A stretch of 64,000 nt of DNA from Adiantum capillus-veneris (lineage: Eukaryota; Streptophyta; Polypodiopsida; Polypodiales; Pteridaceae), in assembly GCA_014529385.2 (NCBI GenBank), contig CM043954.1:9012306-9076305 (forward strand), read 5' to 3'. Below the pieces are notes generated by a model. It was not told the DNA's origin and did no database searches. It saw only the letters and a program-made list of their open reading frames with translations. This document shows, piece by piece, positions 12,684-24,522 of the stretch (within the stretch, counting starts at the first letter, position 1; every line of letters begins with the position of its first letter). The position numbers and the translations under genes are program-made.

Positions 12684-13129
12684 CGACACCAGTAAAAATA
12701 ATGCTATTGTTTTTGATTGATTGTAAACCCTTATAAAGTAAAAAATATGCCATGCAAACTGTAAGTGACCTGCATGCCTTGAGACTTGTTCTCACGGGCG
12801 TAGACATTATGGAATCCAGGCTTGCACACCCAACAATCCCCCCCTCAAGCCCGAACTGGACAAGCAACTCATGATACCTCGAGTTTTTGGTGTACTCGTC
12901 AACCTTGAGTTTTAGGTTTTCTCACAACCAAAGAATTTCTGGTGTATCCATAACCTGGTGCTAGATCAGTAACCCCCCCTTGAACAGATAGGGTGTAGGT
13001 CAAAAAAAAAAAAAAAGCTACCAAAAATGGAGTTTTTGGTTCACTGACAAACCTTGGGTTTATGGTGTACCCAGTAACCTCATGAGAGTGCAAAAAAAAT
13101 GGCTGAGAACTGATAAAAATTGGGAGGTC

Positions 13130-14021
13130 TTACCACTTATCTTTGTGGCAGTGTCTATAACCGTACAATTTATTTTGACTAAACAACATGAAAAGCGTTG
13201 ATCTAATAAATTTCCTCATTAACAGAATATATTGGAGATTCAGTGTCTCCCTCAACCACATGAATTTGAGTTTTACCTTTTGAAAGCACTTATTTGACGA
13301 ATGATTTGTTTTACCACAGTGAACACAAGGATTCTTCTTGAAACAGTCTTTCGTCTGATGATTGTTGCGCCCACAAATGGCACAAGATCTGGTTCCATTG
13401 AATGGTCGGGGATGAAGCTGCTGTAGTAGCACATTTAGTGACTGCATATGCACTGGAAGTATCAGAAGAACTGGTGGGGGATACGGCATTCGAAACTGTA
13501 TATGCACTGGGAATAATAGTAGAATTGGTACTAGGTACCTTGCGTTCTTCTTCCTGCAATGAATTGATGATACCATCCAAGGAGGGCAGCAGATCTTTCT
13601 CTTTTGAAATAGTAACAATCTGATGAAATTTGTCAGTCAAACTTTTTAACAAAATGGCTATGAGATCTTCTTCTGGTACTGAAGCTTCAACATAAACGAG
13701 TTAAAGTTCTAATACTCTTCAGTCTATTGGCTAAAGCTGCAATGTTTTCATCTTCACGCATGCGGATGGAATATAATTCCATTTTTAAACTCATTTTGAA
13801 TACTTAGCTTTGGCACCGAAAAGCTTCTCTAACTCTATCAAGGCAGCACTTGAAGAATCAACATCGTCCAAATAATGAATAAAATCGTCTTCTAAGGAGG
13901 TTAGGATAATACCAAAAGCTTGTTCGTCTTTCCTTTGTAGCTCAACAGATAATGCCCTTGTAACTACAGCGGATGTTCCAGATTCATCGGCGACTGATAG
14001 CGGCTTGAAGAAGTTCCACAA
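13130..14021 (-). pseudogene. gag: Copia Gag remnant with two CCHC zinc knuckles
   Basis: The nucleocapsid end is clear. Two consecutive CX2CX4HX4C knuckles, CAICGRNNHQTKDC and CVHCGKTNHSSNKC, lie at about 13386-13285 and would bind RNA. Upstream (14021-13791) a helical Gag-like stretch is readable in another frame. A Ser/Thr-rich linker (13652-13311) lies between them, again in a shifted frame. At least two frameshifts and stops make the gene non-functional. The order along the minus strand (PBS, gag, knuckles) fits Ty1/copia. The sequence after the knuckles shows no DSG protease or integrase before the 3' PPT, so the pol part was deleted. Confidence 0.7.
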
Positions 14022-14666
14022 ATTTTTTCACATCAAATAGCTCTTTACTTTAATTTGCCAGGTGTGGAAGCCGGATCCGTTGCATTTATCCACCTTCGAA
14101 GCCATATTTGAAGCTTTATAGATTTTGATTTGACGTCATTTGAATTGTGCTCCGAGTCAGGGGTTTGTTCGATATTGAATTGCGGAGCCGAATAAGAATC
14201 CCTTTGTGTGTGAAAAGCACTACCACAACCTCGATAGATTCTTACATGGGGGAATCAACCCTTATGAAGAGGGTGGCCAGTTTTGAGGAGGACAAAAGGC
14301 TGAAATTTGAGCCTTACTATGGACTCAAAGTCAAGTTTTCATGAAGAACTCACGAAAACAGTGAGATGTGTACTGCACAAAGTTGAAGATGGTCATGGAG
14401 AGCACGATATGCACCTCTTGGGGTTGTTGAAGAGACGACAAATGCCCAACATGGCAGGGCGATCCTATCGACAACAATATCGTCCAATTCTGAGCATGTC
14501 GACTTTCCTCTACTCCTCTTCAGAGGAGGTGGTATCCACGAGCTGATGCTTAAGTCGAGGCTATGGCAATTGGACGCCAAGAGGCTGTGATACTAGTTGT
14601 TGTAACCTTGGGCTATGGTGGGTACCACCGAGGAGCCATGGCGAGTAAGAAGACTTGCAGAGAAAA

Positions 14667-14784
<118 letters not shown>

Positions 14785-14963
14785 CGACACCAGTAAAAAT
14801 AATGCTATTGTTTTTCATTGATTGTAAAGCCTTATAAAGTAAAAAATATGCCATGCAAACTGTAAGTGACCTGCATGCCTTGAGACTTGTTCTCACGGGC
14901 GTAGACATTATGGAATCCGGGCTTGCACACCCAACACTTTTCACATCAGGTGCAGTATTTACC

Positions 14964-15624
14964 ATGGCTGACAACAACACAGATGTGTTCAAGATGTTTG
15001 TTGTTGCTGCTGAGGACAGGTTGGATGGGGACAACTAACCTATGTGGGCTTATATGATGCAACATGTTCTTGTGTCAAAGGGCGTCTAGAACATTGTGCA
15101 GGGCATTGATGTACGTCCTAGTTCTGAGGATGTAGGCGATGTTAAGGATGTTCCAGGTCTTGCTGCAAGGATTACTGCTATTAGAGTTGTTTTGCCTGCG
15201 GCAGAACAAGCTCATTGGGATGTAAAGGATTGCGTTGTCTGTTAAGCGCACCATTTTTCCTCACATTCGTTCAGCAAAATCTACAAAACAGGCTTGGGAT
15301 ATTCTAGCAGGTCTTTATGCAAGCCGCAATGAGGCTAAAATTGCTTTGCTGCATAAAGAGCTGGAGTCGAAGATTATGCATGAGGAAGATGATATGGGCA
15401 CTTTCCTTGCTAGTGTCAAGGATATCAATGAGCAACTTATTTCTGTAGGTGAAGTCATTTCAGATAGTTCCCTTGTGCAAACTGTTCTTGATGCCTTGCC
15501 AGATTCCTACCAGACTTTTTCTAGTACTTGGAGACTGATGACCCAAGGAAATCCTGAAGTTGTCAAGAAAAACTCATGTTTTACAGACCTAACCAAATTT
15601 ATCTGTATTCTCAGAGATGGCTAG
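14964..15624 (+). pseudogene. gag: Copia Gag (UBN2-type gag polypeptide), decayed and truncated
   Basis: The ATG at 14964 starts MADNNTDVFKMF, followed by a LDGDN-stop-PMWAYMM segment that matches the N-terminal pattern of plant Ty1/copia Gag. Further on, AKSTKQAWDILAGLY, LLHKELESKIM and the ISDSSLVQTVLDALPDSY segment (15235-15500) are typical of the copia Gag family. In-frame stops occur near 15036 and 15088, and a frameshift lies between 15040 and 15235. Homology fades after about 15570, where unrelated gypsy-type sequence begins; knuckles and pol are missing. This gag belongs to the element whose LTR end and PBS are at 12.2 kb. It was separated from its leader by the insertion at 12499-14936. 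Confidence 0.82.
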
Positions 15625-16039
15625 TTCACCACAGACATGCGCTTCTATTTTTTATGAAAGGTACCCTTTTTCCTTTTCTCAAGTGTTTCACATCTGCTAC
15701 CCTGTACTTTCTTGTGAATGGGATTTGGTAGAGAGACTTGCGCGTGAGAGAAATTTTGAGGAGTTAGAATGGCTGATACGTCTATGGATAACTAGTGATC
15801 CCTACCCAGTAGCGAATGTTTCTCCGGTGGCACATGCTTATTCTTTTGCACATGATGAGTATCCACGCATCGTGAGGTTCTTGATTAACACGCTTGCGCA
15901 AGAGGATGATGAAGAAGAAATAATAGAGACCGAGGAAGACTATGGCCTCACGGAAAATGATTTCGTTTATCTAGATGATGAGGATAGAGGCCTAGAATTA
16001 GGGTGGCCACCCGGTTTAGATAATATCCTCTTTCCTTGA
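15617..16039 (+). CDS. Hypothetical 140-aa acidic protein upstream of a gypsy 3' end
   Basis: An uninterrupted 140-codon frame begins MASSPQTCASIFYERYPF. It has a mixed helical middle (DLVERLARERNFEELEWLIRL) and a strongly acidic C-terminal third rich in Glu and Asp (about residues 95-130), ending WPPGLDNILFP. I recognise no family, transmembrane segment or signal peptide. It lies between truncated copia gag and the 3' untranslated region, PPT and LTR of a gypsy element, the place where some Tat/Athila elements carry an extra ORF after integrase. It could be that, or a captured host exon. Codon use looks coding-like, but coding status is unproven. Confidence 0.4.
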   Translation: MASSPQTCASIFYERYPFSFSQVFHICYPVLSCEWDLVERLARERNFEELEWLIRLWITSDPYPVANVSPVAHAYSFAHDEYPRIVRFLINTLAQEDDEEEIIETEEDYGLTENDFVYLDDEDRGLELGWPPGLDNILFP

Positions 16040-17241
16040 TTCTAAAAGGGATGACAGATAGGTATGTTAGGGGTCTGGATTGTGTTTTGAGTTTGTTTTC
16101 TAGGAGTTTTAATTTTTTCACACTGACATGCCTCCTAGAGGTATAGTGCTTGTTTTTTGGATGTGCTAGGTAGGACTTATATGGATCTCCATCCACATAG
16201 TTGAGGACATCCGCTTCGACGAAATGAGCAACTCCATACCTCCAGGTGTACTACTTTCCATGATTCATGTTGGTGGATATGTATAATTGCTAATAATGAT
16301 TTTTCATGGTTTGTTTGAGTGCAATAGTTATGTTTGTTATCTGCCATTATAGATGTATAAATTTGTCTTTGCTTAAGTTGATGGAACTAGAGTTTAATCT
16401 TATGGATGAGCCTTGAGATTAGGAGACCGTGACTTTAGGTTAACTCATTTACTTGACCACTAGGCCTAGCTAATAAAATTATCTGAGTATTTGAGACCTT
16501 AGGAATGTTTAAGGCATTGAAAAGCTTGCTCACTTAAACAACAAAAACACTAGTGAGAATACAAATGAAATGGAAGAAAAAAACGTAAGTGCCACAAATG
16601 AAAAATCTAATGCTGGAAGAGAAATCCTGGCTTGATTTGGTACTTCACTCACATGTATTGTCTATGGTACTAGAGCCCTAGAGGTTCCCAGTGTGGGCGC
16701 TTTTCTTTGAGAAGCAAAAAGCCCCGGACATACAAAATAAGCACACACGTCAAATGATTGTGAACCAAAGTAAAAAAGAGAAAAAGAAAAAAATGAATGA
16801 CATTTAAAAGACTTCCATCGAGCTTACAGTTAACATTTCAAGATTTTGTTTGCAGTTGTGAGAGCTAGTTGGCTAATCAAAGCTAAAAAGCACAATTAGG
16901 GAATCTTGCATTTAGATAATCTTCTTAGCTTAGCTAGTACTAGCGTAGTTGTTTTAACCTTAGTCATGGATAACTAATTGATAGACTCACCCATAAGCCC
17001 AAAACTCTTGATTAATTAATTTACTCAAAGTGCGATTTATTTGTCCTTAATGGCACTCTAGCATTTCATAGATCTTGCATTTACTCATTTCCACATGTAC
17101 TTTACATTCCCCTCATGATTTATGGCCATATAATTTCGCTTGCTGAAACAGTGACTTTGCCTTGCAGATTCAAATCCAAATGCTCTACAACATGGACATA
17201 ACAAGCTTCAACTCAAGAGCTTCCGAGGACGGAATCTACAT
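16040..17241 (+). other. 3' untranslated internal region of gypsy element E
   Basis: AT-rich, without supported coding frames, and leading directly into a polypurine tract and LTR. Its layout parallels 1-1089. It joins copia gag sequence on its left, so the rest of element E (gag, pol, 5' LTR) is missing here. Confidence 0.45.
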
Positions 17242-17875
17242 CAGGAAGGGGGGCATGTTAACCCTCACGGCTCATGGACATCCTATTACCTACGACGGAC
17301 GTTGTAACCTACGGCGGACATTGTATTATTTATTTGGTAGAGTCAGGTACCGGGCTTGTGGGTCCAATAGAAAAAGGGTAAGAGTGATCGCCGATGAGAG
17401 GCGCACTCTAACTAGAACATTCAAGGGATTAGTTGGCTAAGCATGGGCGCCCAAGTGTGAATGGGGTGAGCTCATATAAAAGTCAACTAAACCTAAAATT
17501 CACTCATTCTCTCATTTGTGCAATAGAAGAGTGCTCTTGCTCCATCTCCATCTCCATCTTCTTCTTCTTCACCTCCTTGTGTGTGTGTGTGTGTGTGTAT
17601 GTGTGAGAGAGAGAGAGAGAGAGAGTGTGTGTGTGTGGGCGATCGAGCATTACGAAGGCACGGCGGCGACGAAGCGGTTGAGCGCGGCGAAGCGGCGGCT
17701 CCTTCTTCTTCGCGGCAAGGAATCCTCCACGAAGCAAGCGTAGAGCGGTGAGTGACACACCATCGCCTTCTTTGAGCTTACTAGTTTAGGCTTGTTGTGT
17801 GCTTGGAGCCATTTGTGGCTCGCACACGGTGTATCAGCAAGTTCCTTGCATTGACACATGCGACATACACGCACA
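17242..17875 (+). mobile_element. PPT and 3' LTR of gypsy element E (plus strand)
   Basis: A polypurine tract, AGGAAGGGGGG, ends at about 17253. The 620-bp LTR starts TGTTAACCCTCACGG at 17256 and ends ACACGCACA at 17875. It matches, in inverted orientation, the LTR at 20944-21581, which fixes both ends. Mixed GT and GA microsatellites lie at 17579-17635. The right end abuts reverse-transcriptase sequence (fragment C) without a PBS, so this behaves as a 3' LTR. Confidence 0.8.
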
Positions 17876-18790
17876 CTAGGTTTCTTCACTACTTTGTTCA
17901 TTGATGGCTATGATAAGATCACACGAATTACAGTAGTACAACACCACATAAAACTCAAGGAAGGCAGTAAACCCGTAGTACAAAAGCTTAGAAGACTTGG
18001 AGTAATCCAACAAGAGGCACTGCTTAAAGAAGTGAGAAGTTTGCTACAAGCAGGTTTCATCTACCCTGTCGAAGACTCAGAATGGGTCTCCCCAGTAGTA
18101 GTCACACCAAAAAAAAATGGTAAGTGGAGAGTCTGTGTGGATTATAAACCTCTCAATGCAGCCACGAAGAGGGATCACTTTCCCCTCCTATTCTAGGATA
18201 AAATACTCAATGAAGTGACAGGTCACAGCGTTACACAATGTGCGATGGCTACTCAGGATACTTCCAGATTAGCATTGCAAAGGAAGATCAGAAGAAGACA
18301 ACTTTCATCACACCTTGGGGATGTTTTGCCTACAGAGTGATGTCGTTTGGCCTTACTAACGCCCCGGCCACATTTCAACGCTATGTGACTTTTGTTTTCC
18401 AACCCTACTTTGGAACATAAATACGGGTTTTTATAGATGATTTTTGCATCTATAGTTCACGAGCCCTTCATTTAAGAAAAGTCTATGATGGCTTAACCAG
18501 GCTGCAAACCTTGGGTGGCCATCTCAACGTGGATAAGTGTCACATTGGTGAAAGCAAAGTCACTCTCCTTGGTCATGTAATTTCAGCAAAAGGGATCGAG
18601 ACTGACCCTAGCAAGATTCAAGCCCTGGTATCTTTGTCGTCACTGGTTTCTTTCCTTCAGAAGGTAAGATACTTAAGCAGGTTCATTCACTTGCTATCTC
18701 AAGTGGTCCTTCCCCTACAACAACTCACCTAGAGGGATGTCTTCTCATGGAGTGAAGAGAATGAGTAGCAGTTTACTGAGGTAAAGCAAA
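17876..18790 (+). pseudogene. Gypsy reverse transcriptase, fragment C, broken
   Basis: Homology starts abruptly beside the LTR at a LFIDGYDKI-like segment. It continues through the RT entry region (AGFIYPVEDSEWVSPVVV, KKNGKWRVCVDYKPLN), the CDGYSGYFQI and TFITPWGCFAYRVMSFGLTN blocks, the catalytic box FIDDF near 18427-18441 (a YxDD variant) and the LLGHVISAKGIETDP thumb region. Stops occur at about 18194, 18418 and 18731. The N-terminal gag-protease part is absent because the block begins exactly at the LTR edge. It is closely related to the RT of element B at 34.2-35.1 kb. Confidence 0.88.
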
Positions 18791-19749
18791 TCCTAGCTAA
18801 GCCTCCCACTATTTCACCTCCTAAGTGGGACAAGCCATTTTATGTGAACCCTAGTGTGGGAAGTGATACACTCGGAGCCGTACTAATGCAAAAGGACCCC
18901 AAAACTTCTTTCAAACGTCCTATTTACTTCTCTAGTCGTGTCATGACCCCGTCAGAAAAGGGATTTACCGAAGTAGAACACATGGTTTTGGCACTAATGT
19001 TTGCTACCACAAAGTTTCGCTCCTATCTCCTGCCTAGACCCTTTGTAATCTTGACAATGGAAGAGGTTTTCCCATATGTAATGCGACACATGGATGTCTC
19101 ATCTAGGATCTCAAAGTGGTTGATTAGATTACAAGAGTTTGACTACACCATGCAAGTAGAAAACTCCACCAGGGCTAGTTTAGAGGGAATTCTCACTCAT
19201 CGCCATTATGAGAAGAAGCTGAAGGTCAACACGGAAGCAAAGGAAGAAACACCAATGGTAGAGAGTCCTAAGCTAGAAAGATCTCACTCTCTTTTCTTTG
19301 ACGGAGCATACAAGAGAACAATGGATCAGTCTGCAGCAGGCATAGTCATTTTCGATGAACAACAAGAAAGAGTATTCTCCATTGGACAGTTATTACGCTG
19401 CCACTCCAACAATGAAGCAGAATATGCAGCCCTAATTCTTGGGTTGGAAAAATGTATTTCACAAGGAATTCAGCGCCTAAATGTGTTTGGCGATGCTTTG
19501 CTTTTGATAAGGCAGATAAATGGCACCTGGGTTTGTAAGAATCAGGTTTTACTTGGTCAACTATGCCAAGTTAAGGACCTTCTAAAGAAGTTTGAAGGAG
19601 TGAAACTATTTCATGTCCCCAGAGCAGAAAACCAAGAGGCAGATGCTCTAGCCAAAGAAAGAATACAAGACATTTCCGTAGGAGCAATCAAACTGAAGCT
19701 ACCCCTCTTTCAAGGTAGTGATGTTATGCCTAATATCGTCAATTTCTAG
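18791..19749 (+). pseudogene. RNase H plus second (plant Tat-type) RNase H, fragment C
   Basis: The first RNase H-like connection domain has FYVNPSVGSDTLGAVLMQ, KGFTEVEHMVLALMFA and the RSYLLPRPFVILT segment. After a linker, a second RNase H follows: LFFDGAYKR, then SNNEAEYAALILGL and VFGDALLLIRQI. These supply acidic residues at the expected D, E and D positions. Two RNase H modules in tandem are characteristic of the Tat/Ogre-type plant gypsy clade. The frame is open from 18844 to 19749 with a stop at about 18768 upstream. The domain would remove RNA from RNA-DNA hybrids during reverse transcription. Confidence 0.85.
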
Positions 19750-20657
19750 ATACAGGAGAATGTCCGGAAGGATACACCAAAGGCCAAAAACAGTGGCTAG
19801 TAAGGAAGGCTACTAGGTACCACCTTGTAAACGACCACTTGTATTGTAAGGGCAAGGATCAAATTCTCAGGCGGGTGCCAACCTCCAGTGAGATCACAGA
19901 GGTACTTTCAAGTTGCCATGATGGTGTCTGCGGCGGTCATTTTGCTCTAGATATCATCAGTAGGAAGATTCTACAAGCAGGATACTCTTGGCCTAGTTTG
20001 AACAAGGATGTACACCATTGGTGTAAAACATGTAAGGCTTGTCAAGTGGCCAGTGATCACACCTTAACCTACGAGCCACAAACTCCTATCATCTCATATG
20101 GTCCTTTTGAGAAATAGGGAATAGATGCAATCGGTCCTTTACCAAGGGCCCAATCAGGCAAATTGTACATCATAGTGGGTGTAGACTACATGACTCGATG
20201 GGCAGAACCAACAACCACCACCCGCATTACAGCCCAAGAGGTGGCAAAGTTCATTTTTGAGCATATCTGTTGTCGTTTTGGCACTCCTCTTGAGATAATA
20301 TCAGATAGAGGACCAGGATTCAGAGGTGATTTGGTGGGAGAACTGATGAAGAAGTTAGGCATCACACACCAACATTCCACACCATACTATCCACAATGCA
20401 ATGGTCTGGTAGAGAAGGTAAACGGAATGATTTGCAAAATCATCACAAAGCAGGTGAACAATCACACAGGGGACTGGGATAAACATCTCATGGAAACTCT
20501 TTGGGGCTCCAGAAAAACGTTCCGAACATCATTAGGTTTCACCCCTTTCCATCTAGTTTATGGGAAGGAGGGACTTCTACCCATTGAGGTACAGATAGCC
20601 AGCTTACGAGTTTTGGCTAGCCAGATACATCGTCCGATACCTACTGTTATACACTAA
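19750..20657 (+). pseudogene. Integrase, fragment C, catalytic triad retained but interrupted
   Basis: The zinc-binding HHCC domain reads HDGVCGGHFA and then WCKTCKACQ (about 19918-20044). The catalytic core has D in GIDAIGPLP (about 20120), D in IISDRGPGF (about 20300) and E in GLVEKVNGM (about 20410), so all three acidic residues survive. A stop at 20115-20117 splits the protein, and another lies near 19747. The sequence ends shortly after the FHLVYGKEGLLPIEV segment, where minus-strand leader sequence of another element starts. The C-terminal integrase region seen in B and D is therefore missing. Confidence 0.87.
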
Positions 20658-20921
20658 CATACTTCATTAGCTCTCATAGATCTACTTCCTACTTACTGTA
20701 CTTTATATTACATAGAACTAACAACCTTAATACTAACACCTTACATAGAGAAAACACAGTAACCTTTCAAAACTTCATTAACAAAGAAATACACAGTGGC
20801 AACACAAAATCCTTCTTCTCAACACACACACCTTCCTTCCCTACCTTTCCTACAATTGAAATTGCACCACCAAAGAAGCACAGAGTGCTATTCAAGCTTA
20901 GTGTATGGCATTCCCCGGCAA
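20658..20921 (-). other. 5' leader of gypsy element F (minus strand), truncated
   Basis: About 260 bp of non-coding sequence lies downstream of the tRNA-Asp PBS when read on the minus strand. It stops against the integrase end of fragment C. No gag start is reached, so element F is a 5'-end fragment. Confidence 0.55.
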
Positions 20922-20939
20922 CGGTGCCAAAAATGTGTG
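20922..20939 (-). other. Primer-binding site for tRNA-Asp (gypsy element F)
   Basis: On the minus strand, TGGCACCGTTGCCGGGGA differs by one base from TGGCGCCGTTGCCGGGGA, the PBS complementary to plant tRNA-Asp that is widely used by plant gypsy elements. Four bases separate it from the LTR end at 20944. This proves the adjacent LTR is a 5' LTR in minus orientation. Confidence 0.88.
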
Positions 20940-20943
20940 TGTA

Positions 20944-21170
20944 TGTCGCACGTGTCAATGCAAGGAACTTGCCGATACACTATGTGCGAGCCACAAATGG
21001 CTCCAAGCACACAATAAGCCTAAACTAGTAAGCTCAAAGATGGCGTTGGTGTTTCACTCACCGCTCTACGCTTCCTGTTGTGGAGGATTCCTTGCCACGA
21101 AGAAGAGGGAGACACCGCTATGCCGTGCTCAACCGCCTCACCGCCATCGTGCCACCGCAATGCTCAATCG

Positions 21171-21267
<97 letters not shown>

Positions 21268-21581
21268 GCATACACACACACACAAGGAGATGAAGAAGAA
21301 GAAGATGGAGATGGAGTAAGAGCACTCTTCAATTGCACAAATGAGAGAATGAATGAATTTTAGGTTTAGTTGACTTTTATATGAGCTCGCCCCATTCACA
21401 CTTGGGCGCCCATGCTTAGCCAACTAATCCCTTGAATGTTCCAGTTAGAGTGCGCCTCTCATCGGCGATCACTCTTACCCTTTTCCTATTGGACCGACAA
21501 GCCCAGTACTTGACTCTACCAAGTAAATAATACAACGTCCGTCATAGGTGATAGGGTGTCCGTGAGCTGTGAGGGTTAACA
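20944..21581 (-). mobile_element. 5' LTR of gypsy element F, inverted copy of the LTR at 17256-17875
   Basis: The 638-bp LTR reads on the minus strand from TGTTAACCCTC at 21581 to a CA end at 20944, followed by a PBS. It carries a (CT)n tract with CTAT interruptions at 21171-21265, at the same place as the microsatellite in its partner. The outer end cuts directly into the Gag zinc knuckle of element B. Open frames across the CT tract are artefacts. Confidence 0.85.
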
Positions 21582-22757
21582 TGGAGAAGATGGTCATGGT
21601 ATGTACTACTGTCCCAAACCGTGACAAAACTATAATAGGGGAGGTAGGAGAAACCAACTGTCACCCCCTAGAGAGAGAACACCTCCACCCTGAGCACGAG
21701 CCACATCAACACAAATTGTACGTCCACCCCAAGCACCACCACAAGCACCCATTCCACCTCTTCCACCGACACCACCACCTGATCGCCATGTAAACATCAT
21801 AAGGTTAGAGGAGAAAGGAAAGGCCGTAGTAGTGGATCCACCCAGAGTAAAGGAGAGAGATAATAAACTTTGAAGAACCATTTGAATCCATGACTGTAAA
21901 GAGAGCTAGGAGGGAGAAAACTACACAATCTGATGATAAGAGAAGCACGAAAGGAGAGACTAGCAAGAGGCCGTCAAGGCCACAGTGGAAAATAGGCATC
22001 ACTTACTTTTGGTTAGGGGAGAGTTCTAGGCCCTATGATCTAACATTGGATGTGGCAAAGCAAGGACCAAAGATTACATGGCCACAGCTGCTACATCTCA
22101 TACCAAAGGTAAGGCGGCAATGGTCCAAAATGGTAAGTACAAGGCGCTCCAAAACAAAGGTAGCCAGAGCAATTTTGGGTTGCAACATGGATGACATCCT
22201 TCCAATCGTCGATGACAACATAAAGGGTAAGAGGATTGGAAACACCTACATTTGATGGTGATGCACAAATTTGTGTGATGAGTGAAGCTATGATGCTTCG
22301 GCTAGGGATTGAGGTTGACAGGCCTTCTCCATGCAAGGCAAAGATGGAAAACAACGCAAAAGTAAAATGTGCACGTGTGGTAAGTGCCGTAAAGATAAAA
22401 TCTTTCAACATTGAGATAGAAGTAGATTTTTTTGTGATGCCAACTAAGGTGGAGGGCTATCCATTGATCTTGGGAAGGCCATGGTTGAGGCCATGGTTGA
22501 TGGCCATGAAGGCAAAGCAGGATTGGGGCATTGGTCTCCTATGCATGACTGGTAAGAAAGGGGAAACAATCTACTACGACATGAAGACCGGCAAATAGAA
22601 GAAAATGGACCTAGAGACATCAGCAGATGAAACCACTAGTGAGTCTTCCACTTCTAAGGAGGAGACCACTTCCACCGATGAAAGTGACAGTTCCATCGAT
22701 GTGATGGGTATCATCATGAAGGATCTACAAAGGGTAAGCACAACTGGCGACCTGTTG
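21582..22757 (+). pseudogene. Element B gag end and protease, split by element D
   Basis: It opens with the second half of a zinc knuckle, EDGHGMYYCPKP (from 21586). The first cysteines were lost where LTR F begins. A basic linker and a KVRRQWSKMV segment (21890-22255) correspond to the region before the protease in element D. The protease (about 22210-22600) has FDGDAQICVM at the catalytic aspartate and ends in YPLILGRPWL. A frameshift at about 22245 separates the two halves. An acidic Ser/Thr-rich linker follows up to 22757, where element D is inserted. The pol continues in phase at 34180. Confidence 0.8.
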
Positions 22758-23922
22758 TGAGCGGGATGAAAACACACAGAAGGCCTCTATAACAACCCGA
22801 CACACACTCTTGGGAAGATACACACACACACACACTATGGGGCATCACTCGGCTTACACAACCCACCTGGCCGAGACAGGGAACACACCGATGGAGCGAG
22901 AGGAGAGAGACTATCCGTTTACCCACTCCACACAGTGAGACACACACACACACACCCAAAAAATCAGCTTAAAAAAGGAGAATTTCTAATATTTAGATAC
23001 AAATGATCTTGGGCCAACACCAATGGCGCAAATAGCTCACACAATATGGGTAAAATATGCCAGATACAATCACAAACTGGAGCAGAAAATTCACTCATAG
23101 GGGAAAATTACACAGCCAAAAAAACAGAAAAATAGTGTGGAATTTGGCAAAATGGACAGCGCCATCGCGTTCAGAATGACCCAAAACCCCAGTCTACATT
23201 GTCAAAGTGCTCAAATCCGACCTCGGATGAGCAGTTTACGGCCAAAACAGGCTCCAAAATGAGCAAAAACACAGTTGCGGCAGTTCCTCCTCTTCTCTCC
23301 ACGTTTTTTCTTATCTTCTCTCTGTTTTTTCAGTTCCCACACTTAGCTTTATCACTTGGGCACCTTTGGCCTTTTAGTTGACCTCAAACGGAACATGCCA
23401 AAAACTGACCTCGCAGTGCATAGTTGTCACCCTGCTGCATCCATCCGCACACCTGACACTCAGCCTTTTTCAATAATGCATCCCGCCACCACGTGAAGTG
23501 GCCCCAAAAGATGGTCCTCATGATGACCTTTTTGCATAATAATCACAAGAAAACACCCACGTTGTGTCCGTACTCATCAACGTGCAAGTATTGACCCCAT
23601 TCGGCCTCCTGACGCCACTAGATGCCATCTGACGCACCTACTTACCTCATGTCGTCGGCCCGTGGGTAGCTTCCTCGAGAATTTTTACGCGCTACAAACT
23701 CCTCATTATTATAGAAAAAACACAGTGGTACTGGTGATAGTGAAAATCGATGCACTATGTACATGTTGTCCTACCTGTACACACGTGGGCCCCACGTAAC
23801 CACCTGGCTCTGGAAAATGGGCAATTCTTTATTTGATGCACCATGCATGGGTATGTACATATGCGCAATCCCTTGCTCCAAAAAAGTCCTGACATAATTT
23901 GCCCATCCCCTAGCCTGCTAGA

Positions 23923-24486
23923 TCATTCATGATCAACAACAGCAAAAAGAGATATGAGACTCGCAGCATCACAAGTCTCCTCATCCTTCACCAACACTAC
24001 TTGATCCATAGACAGCTCATCTTGCTCCACCATCATTAACCTGGCATGATATAATTTAAGACACAGTCCATTTACCCTTGACTTATGAAGAATACCATCC
24101 ATGTCAGCCAACTGATAAGTACCATTCGGAAAACACTCCACTACCTTGAAAGGACCTTCCCACTTAATTTGAAACTTCTTTTGGAAGGTGTTGTCCAGCT
24201 TACTGTTGTAGCACAGAACCAAGTCATGCTTCTTGATACCCTTACTTTTGACCTTTTCATTTATCTTTGCCAAAGCCCTATCCTGCATCCGTCCATAATG
24301 CTCCAATGCGCTCATCCTATCCAACTGAACCTCTTGTAACTGCAAGAGCCTCTCTTTGAATGCATCACTAGGCGGCCCAAGCAACTTCTCTAACATCTTG
24401 TCTGCAAGAAAATCCACTTCCATAGACAATAGTGCTTCCTTTCCATACACCAAATGAAATGGAGTAAACCTTGTACCTGTCTTCAC
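23923..24486 (-). pseudogene. Element D integrase C-terminal region
   Basis: This 187-codon frame carries the post-catalytic integrase region: TPFHLVYGKEALLSMEV, a helical LQLQEVQLDR segment, then a basic KSKGIKKHDLVLCYN and IKWEGPFKVVECFPNGTYQLADMDG. The latter resembles the SH3-like GPY/F module of gypsy integrases that contacts DNA. It ends in an acidic tail. It is out of frame with the catalytic core because of a 22-bp tandem duplication at 24479-24522. Confidence 0.8.
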
Positions 24487-24522
24487 CGAAGTACTGTAAG
24501 GTCTTCACCGAAGTACGGTAAG
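24479..24522 (-). repeat. 22-bp tandem duplication breaking element D integrase
   Basis: Two adjacent 22-bp units (24479-24500 and 24501-24522) differ by one base; each contains CTTCACCGAAGTAC. Because 22 is not a multiple of three, the duplication shifts the reading frame between the integrase core and its C-terminal region. Confidence 0.9.
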
